From: Archivesica marissinica
Lineage: Eukaryota > Mollusca > Bivalvia > Venerida > Vesicomyidae
NCBI GenBank assembly: GCA_014843695.1
Contig: CM026397.1
Coordinates: 44,403,272 to 44,467,271, forward strand
Reading direction: 5' to 3'
DNA length: 64,000 nt
Part shown: positions 1 through 9,750 of the stretch, in pieces
Position numbering within the stretch: position 1 is the stretch's first letter
How the letters are laid out: the number at the start of each line of letters is the position of its first letter
Program-made: the position numbers and the translations under genes
The notes under the pieces: generated by a model
The model's input: only the letters and a program-made list of their open reading frames with translations
What the model was told of the DNA's origin: nothing
The model's database searches: none

Positions 1-185
1 TTAATGGTAAGATATTTGGACACGGTATCTGCCATAGTTAATGGTAAGATATTTGGACACGGTATCTGCCATAGTTAATGGTAAGACATTTGGACACGGC
101 ATCTGCCATAGTTAATGGTAAGATATTTGGACACGGTATCTGCCATAGTTAATGGTAAGACATTTGGTCACGGTATCTGCCATAG
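1..185. repeat. 37-bp minisatellite, 5 copies, cut by window edge
   Basis: Five direct copies of a 37-bp unit (starts TTAATGGTAAGATATTTGG) run from the left edge. The copies differ by a few substitutions (gatatt/gacatt, ggacac/ggtcac). The array continues outside the window. It lies in the intron after AP3D1 exon M. Confidence 0.95.
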
Positions 186-446
186 TAGATAGTGATTTCG
201 AACCATGGTGGTGATGTTCATAGACAAGACTCCATCCAAAATGAAGTCTCGAGAGCGATTAAACTTGCATGTTCGGGTTTTACGCCTTCGTTAGCATGAT
301 TTTGGGCTATATCGCTGGCTGGCAGTTTTCCTAACAACATCTTTCCTGGGCATTAGTGCACCAACCTCCGTAAGAAACTGCCAACTTCGTAAGAAACTGC
401 CAACTTCATATAAACAGACATGGCCTGAGCGGGGATTATCTACTGC
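186..446. mobile_element. Two SINE fragments, opposite orientations
   Basis: The segment 225-268 resembles the 3' body of the SINE at 4846-5074 (tctcgagagcgattaa). The segment 269-446 resembles the minus-strand element at 53215-53470 (shared gttcgggtttacgcct, gcataattttgggctata-like and gagcgggg parts). Both are degraded and headless. Similarity was judged by eye. Confidence 0.55.
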
Positions 447-452
447 TGAATC

Positions 453-557
453 GGGGGGGGGGGGAGGGAGGAGGAGGGGGGGGGGGTTAGTCACTGAAGT
501 CAACACAAATCTAGGGGGGAGGGGGGGGGAGTTAGTCACTGAAGTCAACACAAATCT
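453..557. repeat. Duplicated G-run block (possible G-quadruplex)
   Basis: Two long G-runs (453-487 and 514-530) are each followed by the same 27-bp segment beginning GTTAGTCACTGAAGTC. On the AP3D1 transcript strand these are C-runs, 30-130 nt past the exon M donor. The G-rich strand could fold into quadruplexes. Run length is also a common sequencing error, so exact lengths are uncertain. Confidence 0.7.
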
Positions 558-585
558 ATGACAGGAAAGTAAACATATTACTTAC

Positions 586-665
586 GCATTTGACTAGTAA
601 GCACACATGATGTCCTTGTATAGACCGACTGTATAACGAGGCACTATTATCCACCTTTTCCACAA
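586..665 (-). CDS. AP3D1: AP3D1 exon M (C-terminal ear)
   Basis: This 80-bp exon lies between acceptor CTGTTACAG (666-674) and donor GTAAGT (580-585). Read on from exon L it gives VVEKVDNSASLYSRS then IQGHHVCLLVKC. The stretch YSRSIQGHHVCLLVK is, as I recall it, identical in human AP3D1, which makes this the strongest identifier in the window. Reading through the donor would stop after about 10 more codons. Vertebrate proteins continue for about 30 residues after this point, so a last exon is expected outside the window. The first 10 exon bases and the acceptor are part of the 49-bp repeat array at 656-1243. Confidence 0.93.
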
Positions 666-1243
666 CTGTAACAGAAACACAGGTTGTACATACACGTAAT
701 TCAGTTTTCCACAACTGTAACAGAAACACAGGTTGTACATACACGTAATTCAGTTTTCCACAACTGTAACAGAAACACAGGTTGTACATACACGTAATTC
801 AGTTTTCCACAACTGTAACAGAAACACAGGTTGTACATACACGTAATTCAGTTTTCCACAACTGTAACAGAAACACAGGTTGTACATACACGTAATTCAG
901 TTTTCCACAACTGTAACAGAAACACAGGTTGTACATACACGTAATTCAGTTTTCCACAACTGTAACAGAAACACAGGTTGTACATACACGTAATTCAGTT
1001 TTCCACAACTGTAACAGAAACACAGGTTGTACATACACGTAATTCAGTTTTCCACAACTGTAACAGAAACACAGGTTGTACATACACGTAATTCAGTTTT
1101 CCACAACTGTAACAGAAACACAGGTTGTACATACACGTAATTCAGTTTTCCACAACTGTAACAGAAACACAGGTTGTACATACACGTAATTCAGTTTTCC
1201 ACAACTGTAACAGAAACACAGGTTGTACATACACGTAATTCAG
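656..1243 (-). repeat. 49-bp minisatellite x12 carrying the exon M 3' splice site
   Basis: Exactly 588 bp, or 12 copies of a 49-bp unit, nearly or fully identical. On the minus strand each unit contains a pyrimidine-rich tract, TTTCTGTTACAG and then TTGTGGAAAA, the first 10 bases of exon M. The copy at 656-704 supplies the real acceptor. The other 11 lie upstream of it in the intron. Using any of those reads GTG GAA AAC TGA, an immediate stop. Confidence 0.95.
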
Positions 1244-1867
1244 TTTTCAATTCTGCAGCATATTCAGCCTAAACCGGATCCCACATACCAGTTTACTTGG
1301 CTAAAAATCCAAAAATGTGTCCGTCCACTTCTCAGTAATAGCTTGCATGAAATATTATGAAACTTAAAATAAATATGTATCACAATCTGTGGTGGTTCAG
1401 GTGAACATTTCGTCAGGATCCAGTTAGTTATTGCCCGGAGCCTTTTTCCAGTACCCAAATGGTTGAATTTTATTAACTTAATATCACTATAGAGCGGTGT
1501 TGCATGTGAGACTTTTGAGATATAAATTCATCGAACATTCTTGTTTATCTTCCACCAATTTATCTGTCCAGAGCAAGTTCGACGGAGATGTATATTCATG
1601 GAATTTTCTTCTTTATCTTTTCGATTTATCTGTCCAGAGCAAGTTCCGAGGAGACAAAAATTGAAAAGATAAACAATAAAGTTCAATAAATTTATATCAT
1701 TGAAGTAAAATTTTCCTCCTAAGCCGTTATTACTCAACATCAACCGTAATGCCAAAGACATTATAATCGCAATCTATTTATTTTTCCCCAAGTCCATAAT
1801 ACAATGAGACGTTGTATTGTTCCACATTACGGCCGACGGCATATGGGATCAATAACGACAGACTGAC
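1244..1867. other. Intron L-M, non-repetitive part
   Basis: No exon, RNA gene or clear transposon is seen. There is one imperfect direct repeat of about 75-bp spacing (the segment with TTTATCTGTCCAGAGCAAG occurs near 1558 and 1625). Small open frames here have no recognisable content. Confidence 0.6.
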
Positions 1868-1992
1868 CTTTAAAATGATTATAGAAGCAAACTCTAAGTA
1901 GGGAAACATCAAAGTTTGGATCAAGAGGTGAACATTTCATGGTTGACTTTTCCGTAAGGTCCCCTGAACCCAGGAATGATGCGAAGTCTGGT
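1868..1992 (-). CDS. AP3D1: AP3D1 exon L (ear domain)
   Basis: This 125-bp exon lies between acceptor TCTTCTTTCAG (1993 up) and donor GTCAGT (1862-1867). It is entered in phase 2 and left in phase 1. It reads PDFASFLGSGDLTEKST, then MKCSPLDPNFDVSLLR, then VCFYNHFK. Human AP3D1 has a matching block (FAKLLESGDLS, then about 17 residues, then ICFHHHF) just before VVERVD. Length and order match, with no internal stop. The donor GTCAGT is weaker than the GTAAGT donors of its neighbours. Confidence 0.92.
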
Positions 1993-3182
1993 CTGAAAGA
2001 AGAGAGAAAATATTCCAATGATTTTGTTTAGTAGCAGTCCTTTTGTACGTACATTTATCGGCTCCTATAGCACAGCATTTGTTCATATCTCACTGCAATA
2101 TATATTGTTGATTTTTGAACTCGAGACATCAAATATCCATTGGATATTATGTAGGATATCTGTCAAGATATAATATATTTCAATTCTGGAAATGTTACTA
2201 CAACACACAACGAATATTTTGGACAGACACTTGAAGTTGTTTTATAAATTCTATAAGTAAGTATCACATCATATACCAGGATGGATGTAGATAGCACATG
2301 CGTGGGAGAACTAGAACTTTATACATTTTATATAAATACTTTTTATAAAAAACTGTATATACATACGTAAATAGGCAGAAGTGCATCCGATTGGACCACT
2401 CGAATGTAGTCCCAATAACTAATATAGTTAATTTTTCTTTTTGGTAAAAAATGCATTTTCATGACAGGCAGTGTTTTTTTTGTGTTTTTTGAGAAATTAT
2501 GTGACTTGAGAAGACTTCAGACTAGTTGATATGTAGAAAAGATGTGGTATAAGAAGGTTGGTATACTGTATTGTTTAGCAGAGGAATACAGTGTGTAAAC
2601 ACAGTGATGTTATTCACAGGTGCTGGCTATGCGAATCATTACATTTGTGATATTTTTGCTGTTTTCCAGTTAGATTTGAATACTTCTTCACAGTGGTATC
2701 AGAAGAAATGAAAGATTGGAAATATAAATGAACAGACTGTATGTTTTTATTATGTATTTAATAGGCAATTTATTTGTTGTTTTACAACCTGTAAAGCAGA
2801 GAGGCCAGCTACATGAATGACTCTTAATACATTTAACACAATATATTTAATTAATGGAAACGTCGGACTAAAATTAAGTTAGGCTGAACAAACTCTCATA
2901 CTTCATGGTGATGGTGCACCACGATGGTGGTGATGGTGGTGATAAACACTGTACGAATGGTTATGTTAGAGCACCAATATCTTAGGGCTCGGGGCAGTTT
3001 TGGCAATTTCTGATACTAGTATATTGGTATGTTTGTGAATTAGAACGACCGTTGCTGGTATTTCATGCTTGCTTGTATATTGATGCAAAAATAATTAAAA
3101 TTTTATAATAAAAGTACATGTCAACCAAATTGTTTGACGTCTCAGTTTTTCTATGCTTTCGGATTAATCCATGAAAACTTAC
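1993..3182. other. Intron K-L, mostly AT-rich unique sequence
   Basis: No coding exon is seen. A short GATGGTGGT microsatellite lies near 2903-2942. The rest is AT-rich with no repeat longer than a few bases. Confidence 0.6.
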
Positions 3183-3341
3183 CTGTTACACGGCACAGCA
3201 ACAAGGAAAGCACTACACGGCAACTCCAGACGGTATATCTAACTTATAATGTAAAACTTACCCTTTACACGGCACAGCAACAAGGAAAGCACTACACGGC
3301 AACTCCAGACGGAAATCTAACTTATCGTGTGTTGATCCTTC
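3183..3341 (-). repeat. 79-bp tandem duplication spanning the exon K donor
   Basis: Two copies of a 79-bp unit (3183-3261 and 3262-3340). Each holds about 57 bp of the exon K 3' end followed by GTAAGT on the minus strand. The copy at 3262 continues into the full exon. The copy at 3183 lacks an acceptor and the exon's 5' part, so it is a second, distal donor rather than a complete duplicate exon. Reading from the first copy into the second hits TAA just after the first donor (AAA GGG TAA). Confidence 0.9.
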
Positions 3342-3347
3342 ATCCGT
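3262..3347 (-). CDS. AP3D1: AP3D1 exon K (ear domain)
   Basis: This 86-bp exon lies between acceptor TTTGTTTGTAG (3348 up) and donor GTAAGT (3256-3261), phase 0 in and 2 out. It reads TDEGSTHDKLDFRLELP then CSAFLVAVPCK. Human AP3D1 has NDEGATHEKLDFRL in the same place, between KGTLSF and the SGDL block. I chose the proximal of two donors because extension to the distal donor at 3182 meets an in-frame stop. Both donors leave the same phase; the distal copy ends AACAG instead of AAAGG. Confidence 0.93.
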
Positions 3348-3434
3348 CTACAAACAAATAATTAATTTCAAACCAATTCTGTATATTACTGGTAATTACC
3401 TGCACGTAGATTAGATAGCTATGCCTTATCAGGG

Positions 3435-3627
3435 TTCTATTTCATCCCAGATCACATTCTAGCTTTAATATCCTAAATTATAATTCTATTTTATCCCAGA
3501 TCACATTCTAGCTTTAATATCCTAATTTATAATTCTATTTTATCCCAGATCACATTCTAGCTTTAATATCCTAAATTATAATTCTATTTTATCCCAGATC
3601 ACATTCTAGCTTTACTATCTTAATTTT
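3435..3627. repeat. 49-bp minisatellite, about 4 copies
   Basis: The unit contains TTTTATCCCAGATCACATTC, with one or two changes per copy. It lies in intron J-K and does not touch an exon. Confidence 0.9.
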
Positions 3628-3745
3628 ACCAGGATTACATTTTTATTCTACATAACTCACAGGCTTAGACATTATTTTATTTTGATCAGGATTTTATGTC
3701 AGAATTGTATTCTTTTTATCTGGATGAGGATTACAATTTTATCCA

Positions 3746-4160
3746 GGATGGGCAGGTCTGGATGTTTATGCAGGATGGGTAGGTCTGGATGTTTATGCAG
3801 GATGGGCAGGTCTGGATGTTTATGCAGGATGGGCAGGTCTAGATGTTTATCCAGGATGGGCAGGTCTGGATGTTTATCCAGGATGGGCAGGTCTGGATGT
3901 TTATGCAGGATGGGCAGGTCTAGATGTTTATCCAGGATGGGCAGGTCTGGATGTTTATCTAGGATGGGCAGTCTGGATGTTTATGCAGGATGGGCAGGTC
4001 TGGATCCAGGATGGGCAGGTCTGGATGTTTATCCAGGATGGGCAGGTCTGGATGTTTATGCAGGATGGGCAGGTCTGGATGTTTATGCAGGATGGGCAGG
4101 TCTGGATGTTTATCCAGGATGGGCAGGTCTGGATGTTTATCCAGGATGGGCAGGTCTGGT
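3746..4160. repeat. 27-bp minisatellite, about 16 copies
   Basis: The unit is GGATGGGCAGGTCTGGATGT plus TTATGCA or TTATCCA. One copy is 9 bp short (near 4003) and one lacks a single base (near 3970). Open frames of up to 161 codons here are the repeat read in three frames and are not a gene. Confidence 0.93.
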
Positions 4161-4200
4161 TTTTTAAGGATCAGAAAAGAATTTGATACCGGTCATATGA

Positions 4201-4400
4201 TATTTTCACCCGCCTATTTTTTCACCCGGGGTGATTTCACCCGCGGGTGAAAAAGATGCCATGAGATTTTCACCCCCCCCCCTATGAGACTTGGTTAGGG
4301 TTAGGGTTAAAATATTGGGGGGCGGGTGAGGGGGTGAAAATCTCATGGCATTTTTTTCACCCGCAGGTGAAAATATCGCGCAGGTGAAAATCTCATGTGA
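4201..4400. mobile_element. Inverted-repeat (foldback) element with two TTAGGG units
   Basis: Arms at about 4250-4275 (aaaagatgccatgagatttt) and 4330-4356 (its near-perfect reverse complement) enclose a 50-bp loop. Outside them are several copies of TTCACCCG / CGGGTGAA in both orientations. The loop holds TTAGGGTTAGGGTT at 4295-4308. The structure suggests a foldback or MITE-type element. No clear target duplication was identified. Confidence 0.6.
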
Positions 4401-4562
4401 CACCGGCAGTGGTATTTGAACCTACATCTGTGAGGGGCAAGTGATTTGAAGTAAACGATATTAACCACTCGGCCATCCCTCACCCTGTAGGTTTCAACCA
4501 CTCGGCCACCCCTCACCTTGTAGGTTTCAACCACTCGGCCATCCCTCACCCTGTGGGTTTCA
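4401..4562 (-). mobile_element. SINE tRNA-like end with 33-bp repeat x3
   Basis: A minus-strand tRNA-like segment (cactcggcc ... tgaacctaca on the plus strand; B-box-like on the minus) is followed by three copies of a 33-bp unit (AACCACTCGGCCATCCCTCA) at 4463-4562. The repeat grew from the tRNA-like end itself. Related segments occur near 9560-9650, 37040-37110 and 56777-56850. Confidence 0.6.
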
Positions 4563-4845
4563 ATCCACTGGGAATGTCAAATTATGTCATGTAAGCTATG
4601 CAGCTGGTTTACAGATGGTTGGTGGTTGTACCTGGACGGCCATTGCCTGACATACTGCTAGTAATGGCACTCGGGTCTTCAACCACAAACCACAATCTTA
4701 CTGGTTTCATTAACCAACCAACAATGCAACCGTTCACCTAATTTATACATGAAGTACACAGTTTGTTTATCGTACATCGATATCTACCCAATCAAACATA
4801 ATGCAGATCTTTAGTGTAGGGTACACATCGGGGGTCAAGCCTCAA

Positions 4846-5074
4846 TTGGAAGTCGTGATAGCGCAGTGGTAGTGTGTTTGCTTCAGGTGCGAAAGGCCCA
4901 GAGTTTGAGCTCCATGAGAGCCATTACGATTGTGCCCTTAAGCAAGGCATTTAAGTTCCATGTTGCCTCTCCCCCGTGGCGATGGATTCCATCAGGAATG
5001 AGGTCTCGAGAGTGATTAATTTAAGTTGTAAGAACTTGTTTCACAATCAAGCTAAAACAAATTTGTATAAACTA
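4846..5074 (+). mobile_element. tRNA-derived SINE (family with GATGGATTCCATCAGGAATG)
   Basis: The tRNA-like head at 4852-4915 has an A box (TAGCGCAGTGGTAG) and a B box (GAGTTTGAGCTCC). The body holds GTGGCGATGGATTCCATCAG and TCTCGAGAGTGATTAA, and the tail is AT-rich. Other copies lie at 8040-8255, 33062-33280, 57737-57960 and 62930-63155 (minus), with fragments at 225-268 and 41556-41700. These are non-coding and rely on LINE enzymes supplied elsewhere. Confidence 0.8.
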
Positions 5075-5129
5075 AGCCTCAATTTCATGTTTATTACATA
5101 CTCCCAGTAAATCTATCTCCGTTGCTTAC

Positions 5130-5270
5130 CTTAACCATATACGTCAAAGTTCCTTTCATCTTGGAAGCTTGTGTAATACTATCTACGGAGAATGCAAACT
5201 GCCCCTCATTACTGACGTCTGCAGGAAGCACAAACGGCACCTGAACAGCGTCATGTACCGACTGGCCCAT
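5130..5270 (-). CDS. AP3D1: AP3D1 exon J (ear domain)
   Basis: This 141-bp exon (47 codons, phase 0-0) lies between acceptor CTAATTTCAG (5271 up) and donor GTAAGC (5124-5129). It reads MGQSVHDAVQVPFVLPADVS, then NEGQFAFSVDSITQAS, then KMKGTLTYMVK. Human AP3D1 has SSVHDGVPVPFQLPPGVSNE at the same point, followed by KLKGTLSF. It follows exon I and precedes exon K exactly as in the human protein. The ATG at the start is internal, not a translation start. Confidence 0.94.
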
Positions 5271-5295
5271 CTGAAATTAGGTCACAAAATGTTTT

Positions 5296-5496
5296 TATAT
5301 GTTTATTTATTGTAGCCTCCTCGTTAACCGGGGTGATGTCTCCAGAAGTGTACGAGTCATATTATACGTTTATTTATTGTAGCCACCTTGTTAACCGGGG
5401 TGATGTCTCCAGAAGTGTACGAGTCATATTATACGTTTATTTATTGTAGCATCCTCGTTAACCGGGGTGATGTCTCCAGAAGTGTACGAGTCATAT
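5296..5496. repeat. 67-bp direct repeat x3
   Basis: Three copies of a unit containing GTTAACCGGGGTGATGTCTC. It begins about 25 bp into the intron upstream of exon J's acceptor and does not include the splice site. Confidence 0.92.
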
Positions 5497-5589
5497 TATT
5501 TTTTATGGGATACAGGATTACAAAGGCATACCTGTTTTTATTTACCTCGGTTTAATGTCCCCTCTGACAAGACTGTTAATTATTATGGT

Positions 5590-5690
5590 CTGACGGAGGG
5601 AGGGGGAGGTCAGACGGAGGGAGGGGGAGGTCAGACAGAGGGAGGGGGAGGTCAGACGGAGGGAGAGGGAGGTCGGAGGGAAGGTGCAAT
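5590..5690. repeat. 21-bp G-rich minisatellite, about 5 copies
   Basis: The unit is GACGGAGGGAGGGGGAGGTCA with minor changes. It is purine-rich on the plus strand. Confidence 0.9.
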
Positions 5691-5699
5691 CCACATATC

Positions 5700-5835
5700 T
5701 TCCCATCTGTGTTTTACGTTTATTTATCATCGCTACCGGTTGCCCATATGAACGACGCCGCCTGAAGAGATTAGTCATTTTAGATTTTTGAAGGATAGTG
5801 CAATGATAGTCTCCTCTGGTTCTTTTAACATCAGG
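5700..5835 (-). mobile_element. SINE 3' fragment (family with CATATGGGCAACCGG)
   Basis: This is the minus-strand copy of the 3' half of the SINE at 32303-32585: on the minus strand, CTAAAATGACTAATCTCTTC, then GTCGTTCATATGGGCAACCG and GATGATAAATAAACG. The tRNA head is missing. Confidence 0.75.
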
Positions 5836-6263
5836 AGTACATTTCTGATGTAATAGCACACATGTGTGGGAAAACCTTTAATATGCTGATCAGGAATACA
5901 TGTAAGGGATGTCCACACCAAATATACTTGTTTCTTTGCCAAATGTACTTGCTTCTCTGCCAACATAAACAGTCAGTACAGTTCCATGTATAAATAACGA
6001 CCGTATAAATCATTATTAGAAATAGACCAATACTCATGAATATGTATCATGCTATACAACTAATAATAGAGGTAATTAATTAATTAACATATAATTAACA
6101 TATCCATTATGTTACACTGGTAGTAACCACTGTCAGTTCTAAGTCTACGTCTACCAATTATACTCAACATTATTCTGAAGTACAGGTTGGAAATATTTAC
6201 TCGATTCATTCTGTGGCGTTATTTACGACTACAGATTGCTTCGATTTAATTTTAATATAAACG
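5836..6263. other. Intron I-J unique sequence
   Basis: AT-rich. No exon, RNA gene or repeat array is seen. Short minus-strand open frames show no family resemblance. Confidence 0.6.
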
Positions 6264-6325
6264 TCTCTGTGGCCTAATTGTTAACGAGTCCGCCTATGGA
6301 GCAGGCGGTCAAAGGTTCGAACTTA
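6264..6325 (+). mobile_element. tRNA-like SINE head fragment
   Basis: It has an A-box-like GTGGCCTAATTGTTAACG and a B-box GGTTCGAACTT, with a GC stem (CCGCC/GGCGG) between them. It lacks a proper acceptor stem and runs straight into the 29-bp array, so it is a SINE head rather than a functional tRNA gene. Confidence 0.55.
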
Positions 6326-7662
6326 CACATCTAGTGAAACATGCATGTTGCTTACCCCTCTAGTGAGACAGGCATGTAACTTACCCCTCTAGTGAAACAT
6401 GCATGTAGCTTACCCCTCTAGTGAAACATGCATGTAACTTACCCCTCTAGTGAAACATGCATGTAACTTACCCCTCTAGTGAAACATGCATGTAGCTTAC
6501 CCCTCTAGTGAAACATGCATGTAGCTTACCCCTCTAGTGAAACATGCATGTAACTTACCCCTCTAGTGAAACATGCATGTAGCTTACCCCTCTAGTGAAA
6601 CATGCATGTAGCTTACCCCTCTAGTGAAACATGCATGTAACTTACCCCTCTAGTGAAACATGCATGTAGCTTACCCCTCTAGTGAAACATGCATGTAGCT
6701 TACCCCTCTAGTGAAACAGGCATGTAACTTACCCCTCTAGTGAAACAGGCATGTAACTTACCCCTCTAGTGAAACAGGCATGTAACTTACCCCTCTAGTG
6801 AAACAGGCATGTAACTTACCACTCTAGTGAAACATGCATGTAACTTACCCCTCTAGTGACACGGGCATAGAACTTACCCTCTAGTGACACATGCATGTAG
6901 CTTATCCCTCTAGTGAAACATGCATGTAGCTTATCCCTCTAGTGAAACATGCATGTAGCTTACCCCTCTAGTGACACATGTATGTAACTTACCCCTCTAG
7001 TGAAACATGCATGTAACTTACCCCTCTAGTGACACATGCATGTAACTTACCCATCTAGTGAGACATGCATGTAACTTACCCCTCTAGTGAAACATGCATG
7101 TAGCTTACCCCTCTAGTGAAACATGCATGTAGCTTACCCCTCTAGTGAAACATGCATGTAGCTTACCCCTCTAGTGAAACATGCATGTAGCTTACCCCTC
7201 TAGTGAAACATGCATGTAACTTACCCCTCTAGTGAAACATGCATGTAACTTACCCCTCTACTGAAACAGGCATGTAACTTACCCCTCTACTGAAACAGGC
7301 ATGTAACTTACCCCTCTAGTGAAACAGGCATGTAACTTACACCTCTAGTGAAACATGTGTGTAACTTACCCCTCTAGTGAAACATGCATGTAACTTACAC
7401 CTCTAGTGAAACAGGCATGTAACTTACCCCTCTAGTGAAACATGCATGTAACTTACCACTCTAGTGAAACATGCATGTAGCTTACCCCTCTAGTGAAACA
7501 TGCATGTAACTTACCCCTCTAGTGAAACAAGCATGTAACTTACCCCTCTAGTGAAACATGCATGTAACTTACCCCTCTAGTGAAACATGCATGTAACTTA
7601 CTCCTCTAGTGAGACAGGCATGTAACTTACCCCTCTAGTGAAACAGGCATGTAACTTACCCC
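6326..7662 (-). repeat. 29-bp minisatellite, about 46 copies, carrying the exon I 5' splice site
   Basis: The unit on the plus strand is ACTTACCCCTCTAGTGAAAC plus ATGCATGTA. On the minus strand each unit contains AGAGGG followed by GTAAGT (or GTAAGC), identical to the last six bases of exon I and its donor. The real donor is the rightmost copy (7654-7659). The rest follow it as about 46 further donor-like sites over 1.34 kb. Variation is mostly acat/acag and aact/agct. Confidence 0.95.
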
Positions 7663-7797
7663 TCTTAACAGCTTGGTATTGAGTGTATCCATGACGTTAA
7701 ACTCCAGGTTTTTTATATGGCTGCCAGACAGATTGGTGAACACAACAGACAGTACTATCTGGTCCGTTCTCTGTGAACTCACTCTTGTCTCACATGC
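7660..7797 (-). CDS. AP3D1: AP3D1 exon I (start of ear domain)
   Basis: This 138-bp exon (46 codons, phase 0-0) lies between acceptor GTTGATTTCAG (7798 up) and a consensus donor GTAAGT (7654-7659). It reads ACETRVSSQRTDQIVLSVVF, then TNLSGSHIKNLEFNVMD, then TLNTKLLRG. Human AP3D1 has TCDIRGSLQEDSQVTVAIVL followed by LKGMELSVLDSLNARM. The pattern is conserved as an immunoglobulin-like beta sandwich start. It follows a 36.9 kb intron and its 3' end seeds the 29-bp array. Confidence 0.93.
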
Positions 7798-7937
7798 CTG
7801 AAATCAACAAATCATCTCAGTTCATGAAGCTTCAACTTTTCCATTTTCTGTGGTGACTAGTACGAATATACACAAGAAATGCTTGGTTTGTTTCTGGTTA
7901 GAATTGCTTAATAAGCGACGTGTTTGAGTAAGCTTTA

Positions 7938-8013
7938 ACGAACCTCTTGTGTGTTACATCACAAGCTTTAACGAACCTCCTGTGTGTTACATCACAAGCT
8001 TTAACGAGCCTCC
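7938..8013. repeat. 33-bp repeat, about 2.3 copies
   Basis: Direct copies of a unit containing AAGCTTTAACGAACCTC, in the H-I intron. Confidence 0.85.
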
Positions 8014-8039
8014 TGTTTGCTTATTAGTTTATACAACTT

Positions 8040-8255
8040 CATTTTTAGCTCGATTGCTAAACAAATTCTTACAACTTATATTAACCACTCTCGAGACCAC
8101 ATTCCTGATGGAATCCATCGCCACGAGGGAGAGAGAAGAGGCAATGAGGTACTTAAAATGCCTTGCCTAAGGGCACAATTGTAACGGCTCCAGCGGGGCT
8201 CGAACCGTTAGCACCTGAAGTGAACGCACTACGACTGCACTATCACGACTTCTCG
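8040..8255 (-). mobile_element. tRNA-derived SINE, minus strand
   Basis: Same family as 4846-5074, reversed. The B-box is read on the minus strand as GGTTCGAGCCCCG (about 8193-8205). The body motif is CGATGGATTCCATCAGGAAT. It ends about 85 bp left of the Harbinger-like element. Confidence 0.8.
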
Positions 8256-9254
8256 TGTATCACTAATGATTCTTCAGTGTGTTTCATCACAAACTTTCAA
8301 ATAGCTTATTGTTGCATTTTTTTTCATTTTTCAAATAGTACTGGGCCCCGTTTTATCAACAACGTCGGTCGCAAGTCGGTCTTATCTTAAGACCGCTACT
8401 TGCGACGTTTCCTGCGACAATCGTACGACCGTTTTATCAACACGGTCGTAAGTCTTAGGGTGCAGCTAAGATTTTCTTTCGTCGTACGACCTTAAAAACA
8501 GTGACACAGTCCGAAATGTAAACTTCCGGTGCACGCATCTTCGCACGCAAATGTCAACATCGGACATGTTTAAAACACGGCGCCCCTGTATATATTATTC
8601 ATAACTTCTTTATTTCTTGGAATATGTTACTATTTCTTATATCGAATTAAACCTTACGCGCAGGCCTCTCCAGACATGCAATATATATTAAATCCAATAT
8701 GACGTAGTTGGTCAAATCCGTAGAAGAGATTTTTTAACACGCCGGTATTGGAAAGGAAAACACGGCCCCACTAAATCTTCCTTGTTACTGTGAATGTATA
8801 ATCTATTTCAGTATAACTGGTATGTTTCCATCGTGCAACAATATTTTAAATCTGATACGTTGTTTTCATATATTGAATTATTAAACATTTCAGACTTTTT
8901 ATTATGCTTTAAATAACTTATACATCGTTTTTGCGTAAATGCAAAACAGTGCTCCCACCCCAAAACTTCTTTGCTAATAGGATTATGTTGTTAAATATTA
9001 TTTCATTTTCAATGGTATGTTCCAGATTTGTGTCTGTAAATAAGTTGAGGCTATTGAATAGGGCCTACGGTATTTACATGTTACCACAATATCTAGTGAT
9101 GTAAATACTGAATAGACTCCATTCATTAATACACACTTTTGTATCAGCATGTCTTTTTATAACGGCGATTCTAGCATATATAAAATACAAATGTACAAGC
9201 TGTTATTGACTGGTCATACATTAGTCGTATATATCTGTGTGATGAGATTAATAT

Positions 9255-9750
9255 ATCAAATACAGACGGGTCAATAGTTCAGTGGTGAACACATTGGTCT
9301 GTAGATCCAAGGTTCGATCATTAGTCTTTAAGTCCATGAATAACGCCGTTCACGTAAAAAAACCAGATAATACTGGCATGGGTCTCTATTTGTTTTTGGG
9401 GTTTAATGTATCACCAACAGCTCAAGTAATATGGTGACTTTCCAGCTATTATTGGTGGAGGAAGATCCTGGGCGCCCCTCCATACAGTATGTCAAGTGTG
9501 AAAGGTCACCTGCCTGGGTAGAACCACAAACATTCCGAATAGTTTCCTTGCACGAAATAATCCGACACCCCTGGTGAGAGTCTAAACATCAGCTATGAGA
9601 GGCAAGTGATTCGAAGTCAACAACATTAACCAATCGACCACATACTCCGTCTCTGTCTCTATCACCGCAATATCCTCAAAAATCTAAAATGACTAATCTC
9701 TTCAAGAGACGTCGCTCATATGGGCAACCGGTAGCGACAATAATTAAGCT
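9255..9750 (+). mobile_element. SINE sequences inside Harbinger copy 1
   Basis: A tRNA-like head (GGGTCAATAGTTCAGTGGTG ... AAGGTTCGATCA) at about 9263-9325 is followed by body sequence and, at about 9675-9745, the SINE tail with CATATGGGCAACCGG. The same nest is at about 36735-37215 in copy 2, so the SINEs inserted before the element was duplicated. Confidence 0.65.

Noticed and set aside
1..185. Last AP3D1 exon (about 30 C-terminal residues)
   Set aside because: The minus strand of 1-585 shows no segment like the conserved C terminus (VSVDGK...LLSNLLEE type), so it is placed outside the window.
4295..4308. Telomere or interstitial telomeric array
   Set aside because: Only two TTAGGG units, inside a foldback element.
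6326..7662. CRISPR array (regular short repeats)
   Set aside because: The units are directly abutting with no unique spacers, and the genome is eukaryotic. The same applies to the other arrays.
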